Position numbers and translations under genes: made by a program. The notes beneath the pieces are model-generated. The model was not told the DNA's origin and made no database searches. It saw only the letters and a program-made list of their open reading frames with translations. Shown here one piece after another: positions 22,331 through 34,888 of a DNA stretch of 64,000 nucleotides. The stretch spans positions 16,016,117 through 16,080,116 of the forward strand of contig CM037795.1 of assembly GCA_021229015.1 (NCBI GenBank). The letters run 5' to 3'. Numbering within the stretch: position 1 is the stretch's first letter; the number at the start of each line of letters is the position of its first letter. This DNA comes from Solen grandis. Taxonomy: Eukaryota; Mollusca; Bivalvia; Adapedonta; Solenidae.

Positions 22331-24469
22331 AGTACGGCGGCATAGAGATGACATGCACTGATCTTTGTTTATGTCGAGGAATCGAGATAAAAAGTCAATG
22401 GAGCAACTTAATGAATTACTTTATTATCGCCAAATGAGTCATATTGTGCTGAACACAAATGGCGTGTCCAATACCGTACACCAATTACACTTAATTCTGC
22501 GCTACAGACGAAACTAAAGTGATATCTACGGTGCTCGCCAGATGAAGCTGAGGTTTAGGGCCAGCAGCATCCAATATAAAACAATAAACAATAAACATTT
22601 TCTTTTACAAATCAAGAGATATTCGATCTATAAGAAGGTCCTGTTCAATTTCATCTATTCGAATGCATTCCAAACATTGCTGGAATAATGTAGGGTTAGT
22701 GCGTAGCGGTATTACAATAAAACCGGGTATTTCAGTTTTAATTTATTTGAAAGAAAGATGGTATTTTTCAAATGATTTATTTTAGCTTATATCGGGAGCT
22801 GCCGACCCATATCCTCGTTAAGAATGTGCATCTTCCGTTATCAAGTATGGGTCTTTATTTTATGCAAACTGAAGTTCTGTGTTAAATCAGTAAGATACAA
22901 ATCATATCCCACAATGTGAGTAATGAAGTTCTGTCGGAATTCTGCTTATATTTCTCATAAAGGATAGCCCCTATGAAGCGGCAGTTAGCATAGATTTAAA
23001 AAAGAAAATTATTTGTTTAGAGTGATAATGGAACAACATTTTTTTAAAAAAATTTTTTTAGAACAAGTTTGACGTATCATATCACGCCATTATCGTCCAT
23101 GATTTTCGAATCGGCCCACGATCTGGGACCAGACCTCGATCTGAGTCATATACATACTATAGTATTTAAAAATAAGACAATGATTAAATAGAATATTATA
23201 ATATATATATTTATGTCTACTTATCTATCTTTACGACTTAAAATTGTTATGTCTGCTGGCTAATTTCAGTTCCTTACACGGCAGTTCAAATATAGGAAAC
23301 GAGCTTTTGATGTCATTTTAGTTTAAACATACTAGTATTTTAATTGTAGATGGCATGTAGATGACATATATTTAGTATACAAAAGTGGATTAGAATTTGA
23401 AGCTAGGCTTAAAGCTAGCTTATTGTAGTTCCTATCCTGAAAACAAAAAATACAATAATTATTGAGATTTTACTTATTTTAAATCATGTGTTACATGTTC
23501 GTTTTAGATTTCCATGTAATGAAAGTAATATAAGTGAATTCAGAGGTTTTAAGAAAATCACAAATTTAAGAGACTAAACATGTAATTGTGATATAGGTTT
23601 TCTTGGTGTATTGAGGGCAAGTCAGTGGTTGTTTTGTTTTCTGTTTATATGTAGATACAAGCTAGTGTACCAGGAAACCAGGAGGATTACGTATACACGA
23701 GGATACAATTAGTGAGAACTTCCACACAACTGCATGGGGATTCTTTTTACTCTCTCTTTCTCTCTCTCTCTCGACGTATAAACTATGCGAGTATCTTAAA
23801 TCAGATAGATGCATGCGCAATCATGCATGCACATATTTCTTTTCATAAAGTGGTGGGTTATACAATGCTTGGCAGCTCCTTGCTTGTTTTCAGTATAGAT
23901 ACATACACATTTGTACTAAGTAGTTCCAGGTTTCACGCCACACATGTTTACGGTGTAATATTGTGCTACTTTCTTCAAGTAGACATAGTCTGCAAGTGTG
24001 ATATACTGCCGATCTTTTTTGTACTCATTGATCTTTTATTTCGATTGTGATCTGCGAATAAATATATCACGCTGCTAAAATATGCTTTCAATATTTTTTT
24101 GCATGGCAAAATTCTAGAAATTGTTTTCCTTCCTACTTTCGGTTTGGGTGGGAACACTAGGACTACTTTTTCACAACTTAGTAAAATAATTGCATACTCA
24201 AAAATTATTTAAGACACTTATCCTTTGATTTTATCATAATTTATGAAATTAATCGTTAGTGATACATATGAATATGATTATTGTTTTCGGAAATATCAGT
24301 TCCTTGCGGTATATTCACATATGAGAAAACGTGAATGAACTTGTCTGCGGAGTAATCTTTGGTACTATAGGAACTATTTTCCAATCGGCGGCAGTAGCCA
24401 TTTTCTGGAGATATATAGTTACGGAAGTCTGTATCTATTTGAATCCCCGGCTAAAAAACAACATCCGAA
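22331..24469 (+). promoter_or_regulatory. Upstream region and presumed 5' UTR of 14-3-3 epsilon
   Basis: No coding sequence seen. The promoter and transcription start of the gene whose ATG is at 24470 should lie here, probably within the last few hundred bases. GGCGGCAGTAGCCATTTTCTGG at 24386-24407 is a GC-richer island in AT-rich surroundings. No TATA element can be assigned confidently, and an upstream non-coding exon is possible. A (TC)n tract lies at 23752-23773. Confidence 0.3.
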
Positions 24470-24533
24470 ATGGCTGACAGGGAGGACTTGGTTTACAAGG
24501 CAAAGCTCGCAGAACAGGCCGAGCGATATGATG
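24470..24533 (+). CDS. YWHAE: 14-3-3 epsilon, exon 1 (coding start)
   Basis: ATG at 24470 opens MADREDLVYKAKL then AEQAERYD, matching the N-terminus of animal 14-3-3 epsilon (the [20 protein letters not shown] region, helices A and B of the dimer interface). 64 nt of coding sequence end in phase 1 at a GTAATG donor (24534). Together with exon 2 the split codon becomes GAA (Glu), giving YDEMVESM exactly as in the family. 14-3-3 proteins are cytosolic dimers that bind phosphoserine/phosphothreonine motifs in signalling partners. No ORF caller would report this exon because it is so short. Confidence 0.93.
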
Positions 24534-25542
24534 GTAATGTCTTTTTCTGATGAGATCGTTTGATGAAATATTCGATGGGATTGGCCTTTCCTGTTAGTGT
24601 CATTCGACGGCCGTTGCTATGTGTTTGAAATATCATTGTCACATATTTGTTTAGCATACAGTTAGCGTTTCTAGATCGAAAAATTATTATTTTATTGCGA
24701 TATATATATTTTTGGGAAACTATAGCAGCAGTTTGTCGAAAATGCGGAAATGTGTATACGGTTATATTCTCACAGTCGCCATTTTGAATTTTCATGAGTC
24801 AATAAATTAATACATGTTCAGAAAAAAAATATGATAATTGCGTATCATAAAGATATCCTTGTTTATTTTTTATTCATATGATGTCTATTGATTTGGTGAA
24901 CCATTTAAATATGTAGACTCTGACGACATTTGGTCACTAATCACAGATTCATCGATCACCTAAAATGATTCATTTACGGGCTTAATCAAAGCAGGTGTCA
25001 AAGCAAAATCCAGAAAACAAGAATATAAATATCACCCCTTTTTTGATGTAAAATATATTTCTGATTCATCAGTCTTTTTTGTGTTTTTACTGATGGTTGG
25101 AAAATTGAATAAAACTTCCAGTGAAGATAATTTCTAGACATTTCTACTAAAAAGATACCCTGCCCTCCATGCTATCATGGTGGCAGTGTTTTGATGTAGA
25201 ACAAATATAACTTCTTTGCCAACAACACAGTATGGTGAATTGTTATTCCTTAAACTCTTTGTTGGGATCATTTTTTGATTGGTGTCTGGCAGTCTCAGTT
25301 CAGTTTTGAGAATGTCCTTGAAAACTCAACTGTAAGATATTTTGGACACCTTTAACTTTACATTCTCAAAGTTGCCAACAGAAATGACCAGCTGTGGCAT
25401 AAATGATGAAAAATTAACTGTTTTATATTATGATTGGATGATTTGGATTTTTTCGTGCTGTAAGCAGAGGTGACACAAAGGGATCAATTCTTTGTGATGA
25501 AATGGCTTCCAGTGTTGTCATGACCATTTATTGGCGCCTCTT

Positions 25543-25937
25543 CAGGGCCTTTTTACCCTTTATCTTAACTGTAGCCGGTAAAGGGCTGCTTCCCCAAGCC
25601 AAATAACCAACCTTTTCCCCCCAAAATAGTCCTCAAATTCCCACTCTTAACTCTTAAATAAAATTCCCCATTAAGGAGGTAGCTGATCATTGAGAAACCT
25701 AGAGAACAATATTATGACGCTAATTTAACTCTGTTTAACTCTATTGATTCTTAAACAAAATATTTGATTAGTCTTTATATTTAGTTTCTAGTATGTCTTG
25801 CTGTGCCAAGACCAGTTTATGCTTATATTTATGAATATGGTAAAAAAAAAAATCCCTTAAGTTGTAAACAAGTGGCTTGCTATTTTCCCCATAAAAAGGG
25901 CTAGGGCGCTTTCCCCAAAATTGGAAAAAAGGCCCTG
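25543..25937. mobile_element. hAT-like MITE with 5-bp target duplication CTCTT
   Basis: Termini CAGGGCCTTTTTACCC (left) and GGAAAAAAGGCCCTG (right) are inverted repeats. CTCTT is duplicated exactly at 25538-25542 and 25938-25942. The 395-bp body has many short T-C runs (CCCCCCAAAA, TTCCCCA). No ORF. Same terminus type as the elements at 26739 and 33291. Confidence 0.82.
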
Positions 25938-26738
25938 CTCTTCTTAATGCTATTTTTCATGTTTCAAAAATAAGTGACTGCTTGACTGCCAAATTTCCCA
26001 AACAAAAAAGTATTTCATTTACCCCAGAATCTAACAAAAGGGGCTGAATTTGCAATAGTTTTATTTTCTCAAAATTTTCTCTGACTAGGACAACTTAATG
26101 TAGAAATATTGCACATCCACTGGTGCTATCTACTTATGGTTTACCATTATGAATATCGTTTTTAGTATTTTTAAGGTGTTGCTCGGCATTTTAGTGTGCT
26201 CTGCAACAGTTTCCAGTAAACTTGGTCTATAATCCTTGCCTAGGAATCCTGATGTTAATATTACTACTGTGTAATGCCGCTATATTGTGGTTCTTGGGGT
26301 CAAGCCCAAATACTGCGTTCTATTGGTCCTTGTAGTAGGTTCGAGAATGCTGTGTTTTGTGATAGTGGTAAATTCTTGAATAACCCTTATATAAAGCTAT
26401 TAAAAATATTTTATTTATAGATTTGTTTTGTTATTTTAAATAATTTCATAATCATTCTGTGTTTTCCTCTTTTTTTCATACTTTAATTGTTTATGATTCA
26501 AATTCAGAGAGTAGTGTGTACGGTATGGTGGTGTAAAGTGGTTACGTAACTTTTCAGGATATCTCACTATAAAAAATTAATCCGTATCCATTGATTAGGC
26601 TGACCTTAAAAATTCTTTGTTTGGAGTTACCCAATGACTCAGGAAAATTGTTGCAACCTTCTTTTTTTTGCCTTTTAGGTGTCTTGATTTGGTTGGGGGG
26701 TGGGGGCTAGATCAGTCGTATTTCTATTCTACACATGT

Positions 26739-27965
26739 CAGGGCTTTTTTTCCTTCTATATTAGAGGCCGATCTTCGGTGACTTCCCAATCATAAAAAGG
26801 CTATATTTTTCCCAATTTTGGCCAAAAGAATTCCCAAAATCTAATGATAAAATTCCCAATATGTTCCAACTATTTTTCTCCTTAAACCTATAAGCGAATA
26901 TTCATTAATACAGAGAGAAAAAAAACAACAGTAATGCAGTTGTTTCCGTAATGCACAAAATTATACGTCACTCTACACTGCATACTACTTAAAGTAAAGC
27001 ACCTGCTGTTCGATGACCCAATCAACACGCATTCTAAGGCTCAATGTGGAATACTCGGATTTTATTGGACGACTATCATTTGTCACACCTTCTACCGACT
27101 TTTGTTTTACCTTCATTTAGAGAGCTGTTATGAAGTTGCACAATCATCTCAGTTTGCGAAGATACATTAGCATTTTTATTGCTTGTTTATCTTTTTAAAA
27201 CATTCAGATCAGTTGTTCGGTTCACCAAGTAAGTTTTCAATACATAAACACATCAGTTATTTACATTGATGTATAAATAACCAATTCCTTATTGCTAAGG
27301 AAAAAGTAAAAAACGTAGCCAAAATGAAACGTCCCCCAAACAACATATTCAATTTTTTTTAAATTTTTTTTTTAATTTTTTTTTTTAAATTTCACTTTTG
27401 ATTTATTATTAGTCTTTTATACATGTAATAATTAAACTGTTGATATTAATTTTTTTTAAAGTATTTTATATAATAATTATATCAATATTTATCAATATTT
27501 TCAATTGAAATATTAAATTATTATTTCTATTTATTTTTAAATATAATGTACCAAATGATGTGCATTTGACATTTCAACTAAAGCATAATATATAAACACA
27601 AAAATATATTGGAGCCACTTGTTAAAAAATCTGCCTCCAACTTAAGAGATTTGGCTCTATCTGGTGAATGCCAAAACATTTTTGCAGCTATTGCTAGTCT
27701 TGGTGTTGACACCAAGGAGGAAGATTGTTTATGGACATTAGTACCATTTTAAATAGTGCAGCGATTTGAACCAAAGACAGCTCTGTTTTATGTCTAGTTG
27801 TTATATCAATTCGTTTTGATTCTTTAAGATTCATAAGACTGTTAGAATATTACTGTGTATACATGTGAATTGAGTCTACCTTTTTCCCAAAACACCCCGA
27901 AATCGCGTTTCAATTTCCCAAAATAGAAGGCTAAGGCCCTTCCCAAATTCGGAAAAAAAGCCCTG
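26739..27965. mobile_element. hAT-like non-autonomous element, CAGGGCTTTTTTTCC termini
   Basis: Inverted termini CAGGGCTTTTTTTCC and GGAAAAAAAGCCCTG are perfect over 15 bp. The left half (about 26900-27200) is homologous to 32600-32900 (CCGTAATGCACAAAAT, CTCTACACTG.ATACTACTT, CACCTGCTGT, CAATCAACA.GCATTCTAAGGCT, CTACCGACTTTTGTTT). The middle is extremely T/A-rich. A coding-like patch lies at 27604-27752. No clean target duplication: the left flank ends ACATGT and the right starts AAACATAG. Confidence 0.75.
27604..27752 (+). pseudogene. Coding-like fragment inside the hAT-like element
   Basis: One frame is open to a TAA at about 27750 and reads LEPLVKKSASNLRDLALSG then ECQNIFAAIASLGVDTKEED then CLWTLVPF. 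It is less AT-rich than the flanking poly-T sequence and codon-like in composition. No ATG precedes it. It could be a captured host exon or the end of an ancestral transposase. I do not recognise the family. Confidence 0.4.
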
Positions 27966-28084
27966 AAACATAGCAAAAAAATTTAATCTAAAAATCTAAA
28001 ATACAGCATTTTAACCATAAAGTATATCCCACACGAAACTTGAAGTTTACGTGCGTCTATCAAATAAAGTTTATTTTTCGGCAT

Positions 28085-29228
28085 TTTAAAAGCTGATCTG
28101 CATATTGAACCATTCTGCTTTGACTGGTTTCATTTTTAACCAGATTTTCAGAAGGAAAACTGGGGTATGTCGGCGGGCGGGCGTAAACAATTTCTTCTGT
28201 GCGCTACTCCTACATTTTTCAACAGATTTGGCCCAAACTTTTACAGAAACATTATTACATAGTGGCCTGGCGCATATTGTCAGTTTTGTGGTTTGACTGT
28301 TTTTGATGCAGTTATGGCCCTTTATTTTTTCACATATGTAATATATAGGGAAATATTCTTCTGTGCGCAACTCCTCCAACATTTTTCAGTGGATTTGGCC
28401 CAAACTTTTACAGAAGCATTATTAAATAGTGACCTAGCGCATATTGTCAGGGTTTTGTGGTTTGACTATTTTTGATGCAGTTATGGCCCTTTGCCCCTTA
28501 ACGGATGTAATATAAAGGGAAATATTCTTTCGTGCACAATTTCTACATTTCTTAATAAATTTTGTCCATACTTTAACAGAAGTACCTTCACTAAGTCACC
28601 CTGGAGAATATTACCTGTGTTTTGCAGTTTGACCATTTTTGATGGAATTAGCCCCTTTGATAAAATTCCTTGTCCGGAGCATAACTCCTACATTATAAGA
28701 GGTATTGACTTGAAACTTTATAGGTGCATACATCTCACTGAGGCGGAATGCAGTGCATAGGAACCTCACTCTGTGGTTCATAATTTTGGAGTTAATGTTT
28801 GCCCCTTCGTAAAAATTCTTGATATGAAGCATAACTCCTTAATTTTAAAATATGAAGTAATGATTGCTTTTGCAGTTTGACCATTTTTGATGGAGCTATG
28901 GCCCTTAGTTATCTTTTCAATTGTTGAGAAATATTCTTCTGTGAGCAACTCCCCCTACATTTCTCAATAAATTTTGTCCAAACATTTGCAGGGTCACCAT
29001 CATTTAGTGTTCTGGCACATATTGTCAGTGTTTCGTGATTTGACAATTTTGGAGGAATAATTGACCTCAATGGATTTTGTCGAAACTTTTGCAGAGGCAC
29101 CAAAAAAAAAATGAGAATTGATTATCTCCCCTTTTGGTGGTCAAATAGGTTTAGGAGTTGTGCTTACAAGAATAGGGATAGACAGACAGACAGACAACTG
29201 GTGATTCCTATATACCCCCACAAAGAAG
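28085..29228 (-). mobile_element. F2-like tandem-core element
   Basis: In minus orientation the 5' end at 29228 reads TTTGTGGGGGTATATAGGAATCACC followed by (GTCT)n (29180-29198), the F2 head with a variant microsatellite. Five to six core units follow, marked on + by TTCT.TG(T/C)GC(A/G)CAACTCCT, TTTTGTGGTTTGACTATTTTTGATG and TATGGCCCTTT. The 3' end was not identified, so the left limit is approximate. ORFs of 60-98 aa across it repeat the same phrases and are artefacts. Confidence 0.6.
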
Positions 29229-29508
29229 ATAAAGTAGAATTTAGTTAAAGTGAATGTTAAAGTGACATTTTCAGAAGCAGATTGTTGCATCATATTCATG
29301 TCTTGTTCAAAGTTAATGTGGATAAACGTGAGTTAAAAATCCTTGTTGCACATATTATGTATGTTTGCTTTATACAGAATTGCATTAGATTTAATAGACA
29401 ATGAGCACAAAATTATTTGACTGATACAAATAATCTGTACTGGGACGAAACATTGCGAAAAGAAAACCTGTTGTTTTTTTTTACAATTCCTGTCACTTGT
29501 TAAACTTG

Positions 29509-29839
29509 CAGGGTTTTACTTGAGGATTTGACTTTCATTTCTCCAGGGGGCAAGTTACTTTAAACATCTAAATGAAAACAGGTTGCCCGATCTTTAAGTT
29601 TTTTGGTGTCTGTTAATGTTTACAACTAAATATGTGTAATATTAAGGTGAATTTTAGTTTATATGTATCAAACACAATATGCAAGCATTTTACCCTTGAT
29701 ATACTGTAGAAAATAAAAAATAAAAATTTCATTTACATAAATAAACTTGCCCGCCAGGCTACCTTCTTTGAAAAATCACTTGCCCGCAGTGATTTTAGCC
29801 CGGTGTGGGCAAGTGGGCGTCCACTTAAGAAAATCCCTG
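29509..29839. mobile_element. hAT-like MITE (CAGGGGTTT-CTTAAG family), copy 1, target duplication ACTTG
   Basis: Starts CAGGGTTTTACTTGAGGA and ends TCCACTTAAGAAAATCCCTG. ACTTG flanks both sides exactly (29504-29508 and 29840-29844). Sister copies are at 58512 and 62098. Subterminal (A/G)CTTGCCCG motifs recur near the right end in an otherwise AT-rich body. Confidence 0.85.
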
Positions 29840-29844
29840 ACTTG

Positions 29845-31232
29845 GAGGAAATGAAAATTAAAGGTCAAAGTCAGCGCTTTAACGCAAAGTCTAAAATTTA
29901 TAACCATTGACAGTAGGTTTCTTGTCAAATGAATCGATTCTTTATTTAAAATCGTCCCAAACGAGAAAAGGGGTATAATATCAAATATAAATCGCCTAAT
30001 AAAAAAGACTATGAATTGAAACATAACATGCGTAAAAGATAATCATGAGAATCATGACTCAAAGACCTCCAATGGCTTAAATTCGACAATGATGGCTAAG
30101 CGAAATGCCGAATTTGTCAGCAGTAGCAGTTGCTTCGGTGTTAAAATAGTTTGATTGTTAAATCAATCAGAAAAAAAAAACTTGTATGGTTTAAGGGTTA
30201 TTGTGGTTATCATGATATGGGCTTTTTAATGCCTTTAATGCCTAAAAATTTTTTTTATTGTTATGTCCAAGACTTAACAATGGAAGAAGCAACTGTTGTA
30301 TCAAGATAACAGAACACCTTCATGGTTGTAAAGTTTTATTGTACATAACACAAGCATACTCTAGCATGAGTAAATAGAGACTGGTCTACATCAATGGTAC
30401 ATACATTTATAACATTATACAATAACAATAACTCATGTGCGTGATAGATCATATAAGCACATCGTTGTTGTCTCCCTTTACATATAATAATGCTTAACAT
30501 GCATTTATTAAGTTTATAAGAGTGGTAATATAATTTCATTTATTTCTATATTTAATACCAATAGTTTTACAAAATTTACGGACAAGCAGTGTTTTGCTAC
30601 GGACAAGTGAAATTTTTAATTTGGTTGTCCGTGGACAAGTTAAATGAAATAAGATGTCGCCACCCCTGAAAATAGCAGTCATTTATATAGTGGCGTTACA
30701 CTGTACTCCCTACACCCGTCAAAAATGTTCAGTTGTTTGAAGTGTCTATTCTAGGATACAAAACGGGGTATGTTTTGAAATCTGGGGTTATACTTAAACA
30801 AATTTTGTATTCAAAATCATTTTAATATATGATCAAAAATTAATGTAAAATGCAAAAATAGTAAATATTTTAACTATTAATTTTTAATTTTCGACAGTGT
30901 TACTGTCTTCTGTTGGATTCTGCCTTTTTTGTTCGATATCCACACTGCACCTGCACTAATTGATTAAATGACTGGATGTTTTGGCTGTCAGGATTGACCA
31001 AATCTATTATCTGAATATCGGTCATTTGTCGCTTTGACATTTCATCTGCACAAAGGTTCATAGAATGGTTAGCTCATATATTTTTGGACAAAAAACATTT
31101 ACTGAATTACAGCGCTTATAATGCTTATAAATTGACAATCTTTAGGCCAAAAAAAGAGAAGACTTGTTTCCGTTACCAAAGCCTTTAGACCATATTATTG
31201 CTGTAAACAGTATTTATCAGTTGATGCTTTTT
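29845..31232. other. Gene-free interval with an isolated hAT-like end
   Basis: No coding sequence recognised. 30573-30668 ends GTCGCCACCCCTG and carries repeated GGACAAG(T/C) motifs, as at a right end of a hAT-like element; no matching left end was found. Confidence 0.4.
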
Positions 31233-32383
31233 AGCTCACCTGAGCACTTGTGCTCGGGTGAGCTTTTGTGATCGCCTTTTGTCCGTCGTGCGTCGTCCGT
31301 CGTCAACAATTGCTTGTGAACACTCTAGAGGCCACAGTTTTGGCCCAATCTTCATGAAACTTGGTCAGGATGTTTGTCTACATGATATCTCGGATGAGTT
31401 CGAAATTGGGTCATGTGGGGTCAAAAACTAGGTCACAAGGTCAAATCTTAGAAAAACCTTGTGAACACTCTAGAGGCCACAAATTTGGCCCAATCTTAAT
31501 GATACTTAATCAGGATGTTTGTCTACATGATATCTCGGATGAGTTCGAAATTGGGTTATGTGGGGTCAAAAACTAGGTCACTAGGTCAAATCCTTGAAAA
31601 ACCTTGTGAACACTCTAGAGGCCACAGTTTTAGCCCAATCTTCATAAAATATGGCCAGGATATTTGTCTACATGATATCTCAGATGAGTTTGATATTGGG
31701 TCATGTGGGGTCAAAAACTAGATCACGAGGTCAAATCTTAGAAAAACCATGTGAACACTCTACAGGCCACAATTTTGGCCAATCTTCATGAAACTTGGTC
31801 AGGATGTTTGTCTACAAGATAACTCGATGAGTTCGAAATTGGGTCATGTGGGGTCAAAAACTAGGTCACCAGGTCAAATCTTAGAAAAACATTGTAAACA
31901 TTCTAGAGGCGACATTTTTGGCCCAATCTTTATGAAACTTGGTCAGAATGTTTGTTTACATGATATCTCGGATGAGTTCGATATTGGGTCATGTGGGGTC
32001 AAAAACTAGGTCACCAGGTCAAATCTTAGAAAAACCTTGTGAACACTAAGGCCGTTTGCCCAATCTTCATGAAATGGTCAGGTGTTTGTCTAATGATATC
32101 TGATGAGTTCAAAATTGGGTCACATGGGGTCAAAAACTAGGTCACGAGGTCAAATCTTAGAAAAACCTTGCGAACACTCTAGAGGCCTTGGTTTTAGCCC
32201 AATCTTCATGAAAAATGGTCAGGGTGTTTGTCTATATGATATCTTGGATGAGTTCGAAAATGGGAAAGGTGGGGTCAAAAACTAGGTCACCAGGTCAAAT
32301 CTTAGAAAAACCTTGTGAACACTCTACAGGCCACAGTTATGGCTCACTCTTCATGAATCTTGGTCAGGATGTTTGTCTACATG

Positions 32384-34888
32384 CAGGGTTTTTTTTCCTT
32401 CTTTATGAGCCGCCGTTTAACGGCGGCTTCCCCTCGGCAAAATAAAACATTTTTTCCCCCAAACTAAGCATAAATTCCCCTTTGAGTTTTTTTTCCCCAC
32501 CCAAGAAAGTTCGATTTTTTCGACGATTTAACCAAAAATTCGCTTCAAATTGGCGAATGTGTTTGGCGCATACGAAGAAGAAATCAGTAAATTAGTACTG
32601 CGGTTATTTAAAGTTCCGTAATGCACAAAAATACAGGTCGCTCTACACTGTATACTACTTTACGTAACCAGCACCTGCTGTGGGATTATCCAATCAACAA
32701 GCATTCTAAGGCTTCTTAATTATGCAAAGATGTGGAATACTTGGATGGTATTGACAGCTTATAACTTGTTTATATTTGTCACACTCTCTACCGACTTTTG
32801 TTTATACCTGCATTTGGAATTGCTATGAAATTGCGCAATCATCACAATGGCGGCCATTTGCGAAAAACATCAGCAATGTTTCATCACTACCGTTTCTTTT
32901 AAAAGATTTAAATTGATTAATTAATTAACCTAGCTAGATTCCAACTGGTAAATAGCATAGATGTACCAATGTGTATAAATGACTCGACACTAATTGCTAA
33001 TGGAGCGAGTCAAAACGTATCCAAACTTAAACGTACCCAATATATAAGTTATAACGTACCCAATTTTTTTCTTTTCTTTTCTTTTTTTTTAATTTATATA
33101 TTTATTATTTTTTAGTTTTTTATTTTGAATGAACTATTTTATTTGACAATTAAAAAATTTTTTATTTAAAACTAAATGTCAATTAAATTATTTAATTTTC
33201 ATTTCGAATTATATGACAGTATTTTTATTGTTATATTTAAATATTATGCACAAATTGAATATGTCTTTGACAGTTCAAGTATAGCAAATGCAGGGTTTTT
33301 TTTCCTTCCTGGGGGAAGCCACCTGCCGCCCTTCCAAAGGGGAATTTTCGCGCGATTTTAGAATTTTAGGGGAAAAATAGTTGATGTTCATGCAAACTGT
33401 ACTAACTAAATACAGGTATCTACCATGGATGAACTTTGATCAGTTTATGATATAATGTCAGGAAAGTCAAAAGGTTAAATATTGTATAACATTACAAGGA
33501 CCAATGGTGAATAGATATTGGTTGAAAAGTAAACAACACAGTTACAGATTTGACATCTTCATTGTCATTTCGGTAAACTTAATTGTCTTTATATACTGGT
33601 TTAATATATGCATTTGCTATACTTGAACTGTCAAAGACATATTCAATTTGTGAAAAAAAAAACATGGAAATAAAAACAATACAAATACTGTCATAAAATT
33701 CTAAATGAAAATTAAATGAATTTAATTGACATTAATTTTAGTTTTATAAATAAATTCTAAAAAATATTTCATTCAATTGTCAAATAAAATAGTTCATTCA
33801 AATTTATATTAGAATAGGTATATTAATATTTTGATACATCAATTACCAAACATAAAAGAAAAAAAAAGGTGTTCATGTTAAAAAAAAATAATATATTTTC
33901 CAACAAAATCATAAATCATAAATAATAACCTGACTAAAAACATTATATGAAAATATCAAGTGAAATTAAAAAAAAAAAAAAAAAAAAATTGGGTACGTTA
34001 TATATTGGGTACGTTTAAGTTTGGATACGTTTTGACTCGCTCCATTAGCGATTTGTGTCGAGTCATTTATACACATTGGTACATCTATGCTATTTACCAG
34101 TTGGAATCTAGCTAGGTAAATCAATTAATCAATTTAAATCTTTTAAAAGAAACGGTAGTGATGAAACATTGCTGATGTTTTTCGCAAATGGCCGCCATTG
34201 TGATGATTGCGCAATTTTATAGCAATTCCAAATGCAGGTATAAACAAAAGTCGGTAGAGAGTGTGACAAATATAAACAAGTTTTAAGCTGGCAATACCAT
34301 CCGAGTATTCCACATCTTTGCATAATTAAGAAGCCTTAGAATGCTTGTTGATTGGATAATCCCACAGCAGGTGCTGGTTACGTAAGTATACAGGTTAGAG
34401 CGACCTGTATTTTTGTGCATTGCGGAACTTTAAATAACCGCGGTACTAATTTACTGATTTCTTCTTCGTATGCGCCAAACACATTCGCCAATTTGAAGCA
34501 AATTTTTGGTTAAATTGTCGAAAAAATCGAACTTTCTTGGGTGGGGGAAAAAAACTCAAAGGGGAATTTATGCTTAGTTTGGGGGAAAAAATGTCTTATT
34601 TTGCCGAGGGGAAGCCGCCGTTAAACGGCGGCTCATAAAGAAGGAAAAAAACCCCTGAAATGCATATATTAAACCAGTATATAAAGACAGTTAAGTTTTC
34701 CGAAATGACGATGAAGATGTCAAATCTGTAACTGTGTTGTTTACTTTTCAACCAATATCTATTCACCATTGGTCCTTGTAATGTTATACAATATTTAACC
34801 TTTTGACTTTCCTGACATTATATCATAAACTGATCAAACAAAGTTCATCCATGGTAGATACCTGTATTTAGTTAGTACAGTTTGCAGA
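32384..34888. mobile_element. Outer hAT-like element, 3'-truncated, split by an inverted sister copy
   Basis: Starts CAGGGTTTTTTTTCCTTC right after ACATG in an F1 core unit. The outer element is 32384-33290 plus 34658-~34888; the gap between them is a complete sister in opposite orientation. A subterminal palindrome GCCGCCGTTTAACGGCGGC lies at 32411-32429. The right terminus of the outer copy is missing: at ~34888 it passes into a T run and F1 core sequence. No ORF. Confidence 0.8.
33291..34657. mobile_element. Inner hAT-like element, complete, target duplication AAATG
   Basis: Termini CAGGGTTTTTTTTCCTTC (33291) and GAAGGAAAAAAACCCCTG (ending 34657) are inverted. AAATG flanks both sides (33286-33290 and 34658-34662). 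The element's own internal sequence carries the unoccupied site (GTATAGCAAATGCATATA on the minus strand, at about 33600-33617), which confirms the duplication. Relative to the outer copy it is inverted, creating ~900-bp inverted arms (32384-33290 against 33613-34657). Another truncated relative is at 54130. Non-coding, 1367 bp. Confidence 0.88.

Noticed and set aside
23712..24050. 112-aa ORF upstream of 14-3-3
   Set aside because: Low-complexity hydrophobic translation of AT-rich DNA including a TC microsatellite; no family resemblance.
26734..27970. 5-bp target duplication for the 26739-27965 element
   Set aside because: The immediate flanks (CATGT and AAACA) do not match, so no duplication is claimed.
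28086..28832. Overlapping ORFs on both strands
   Set aside because: They repeat the same phrases per core unit of an F2-like element.
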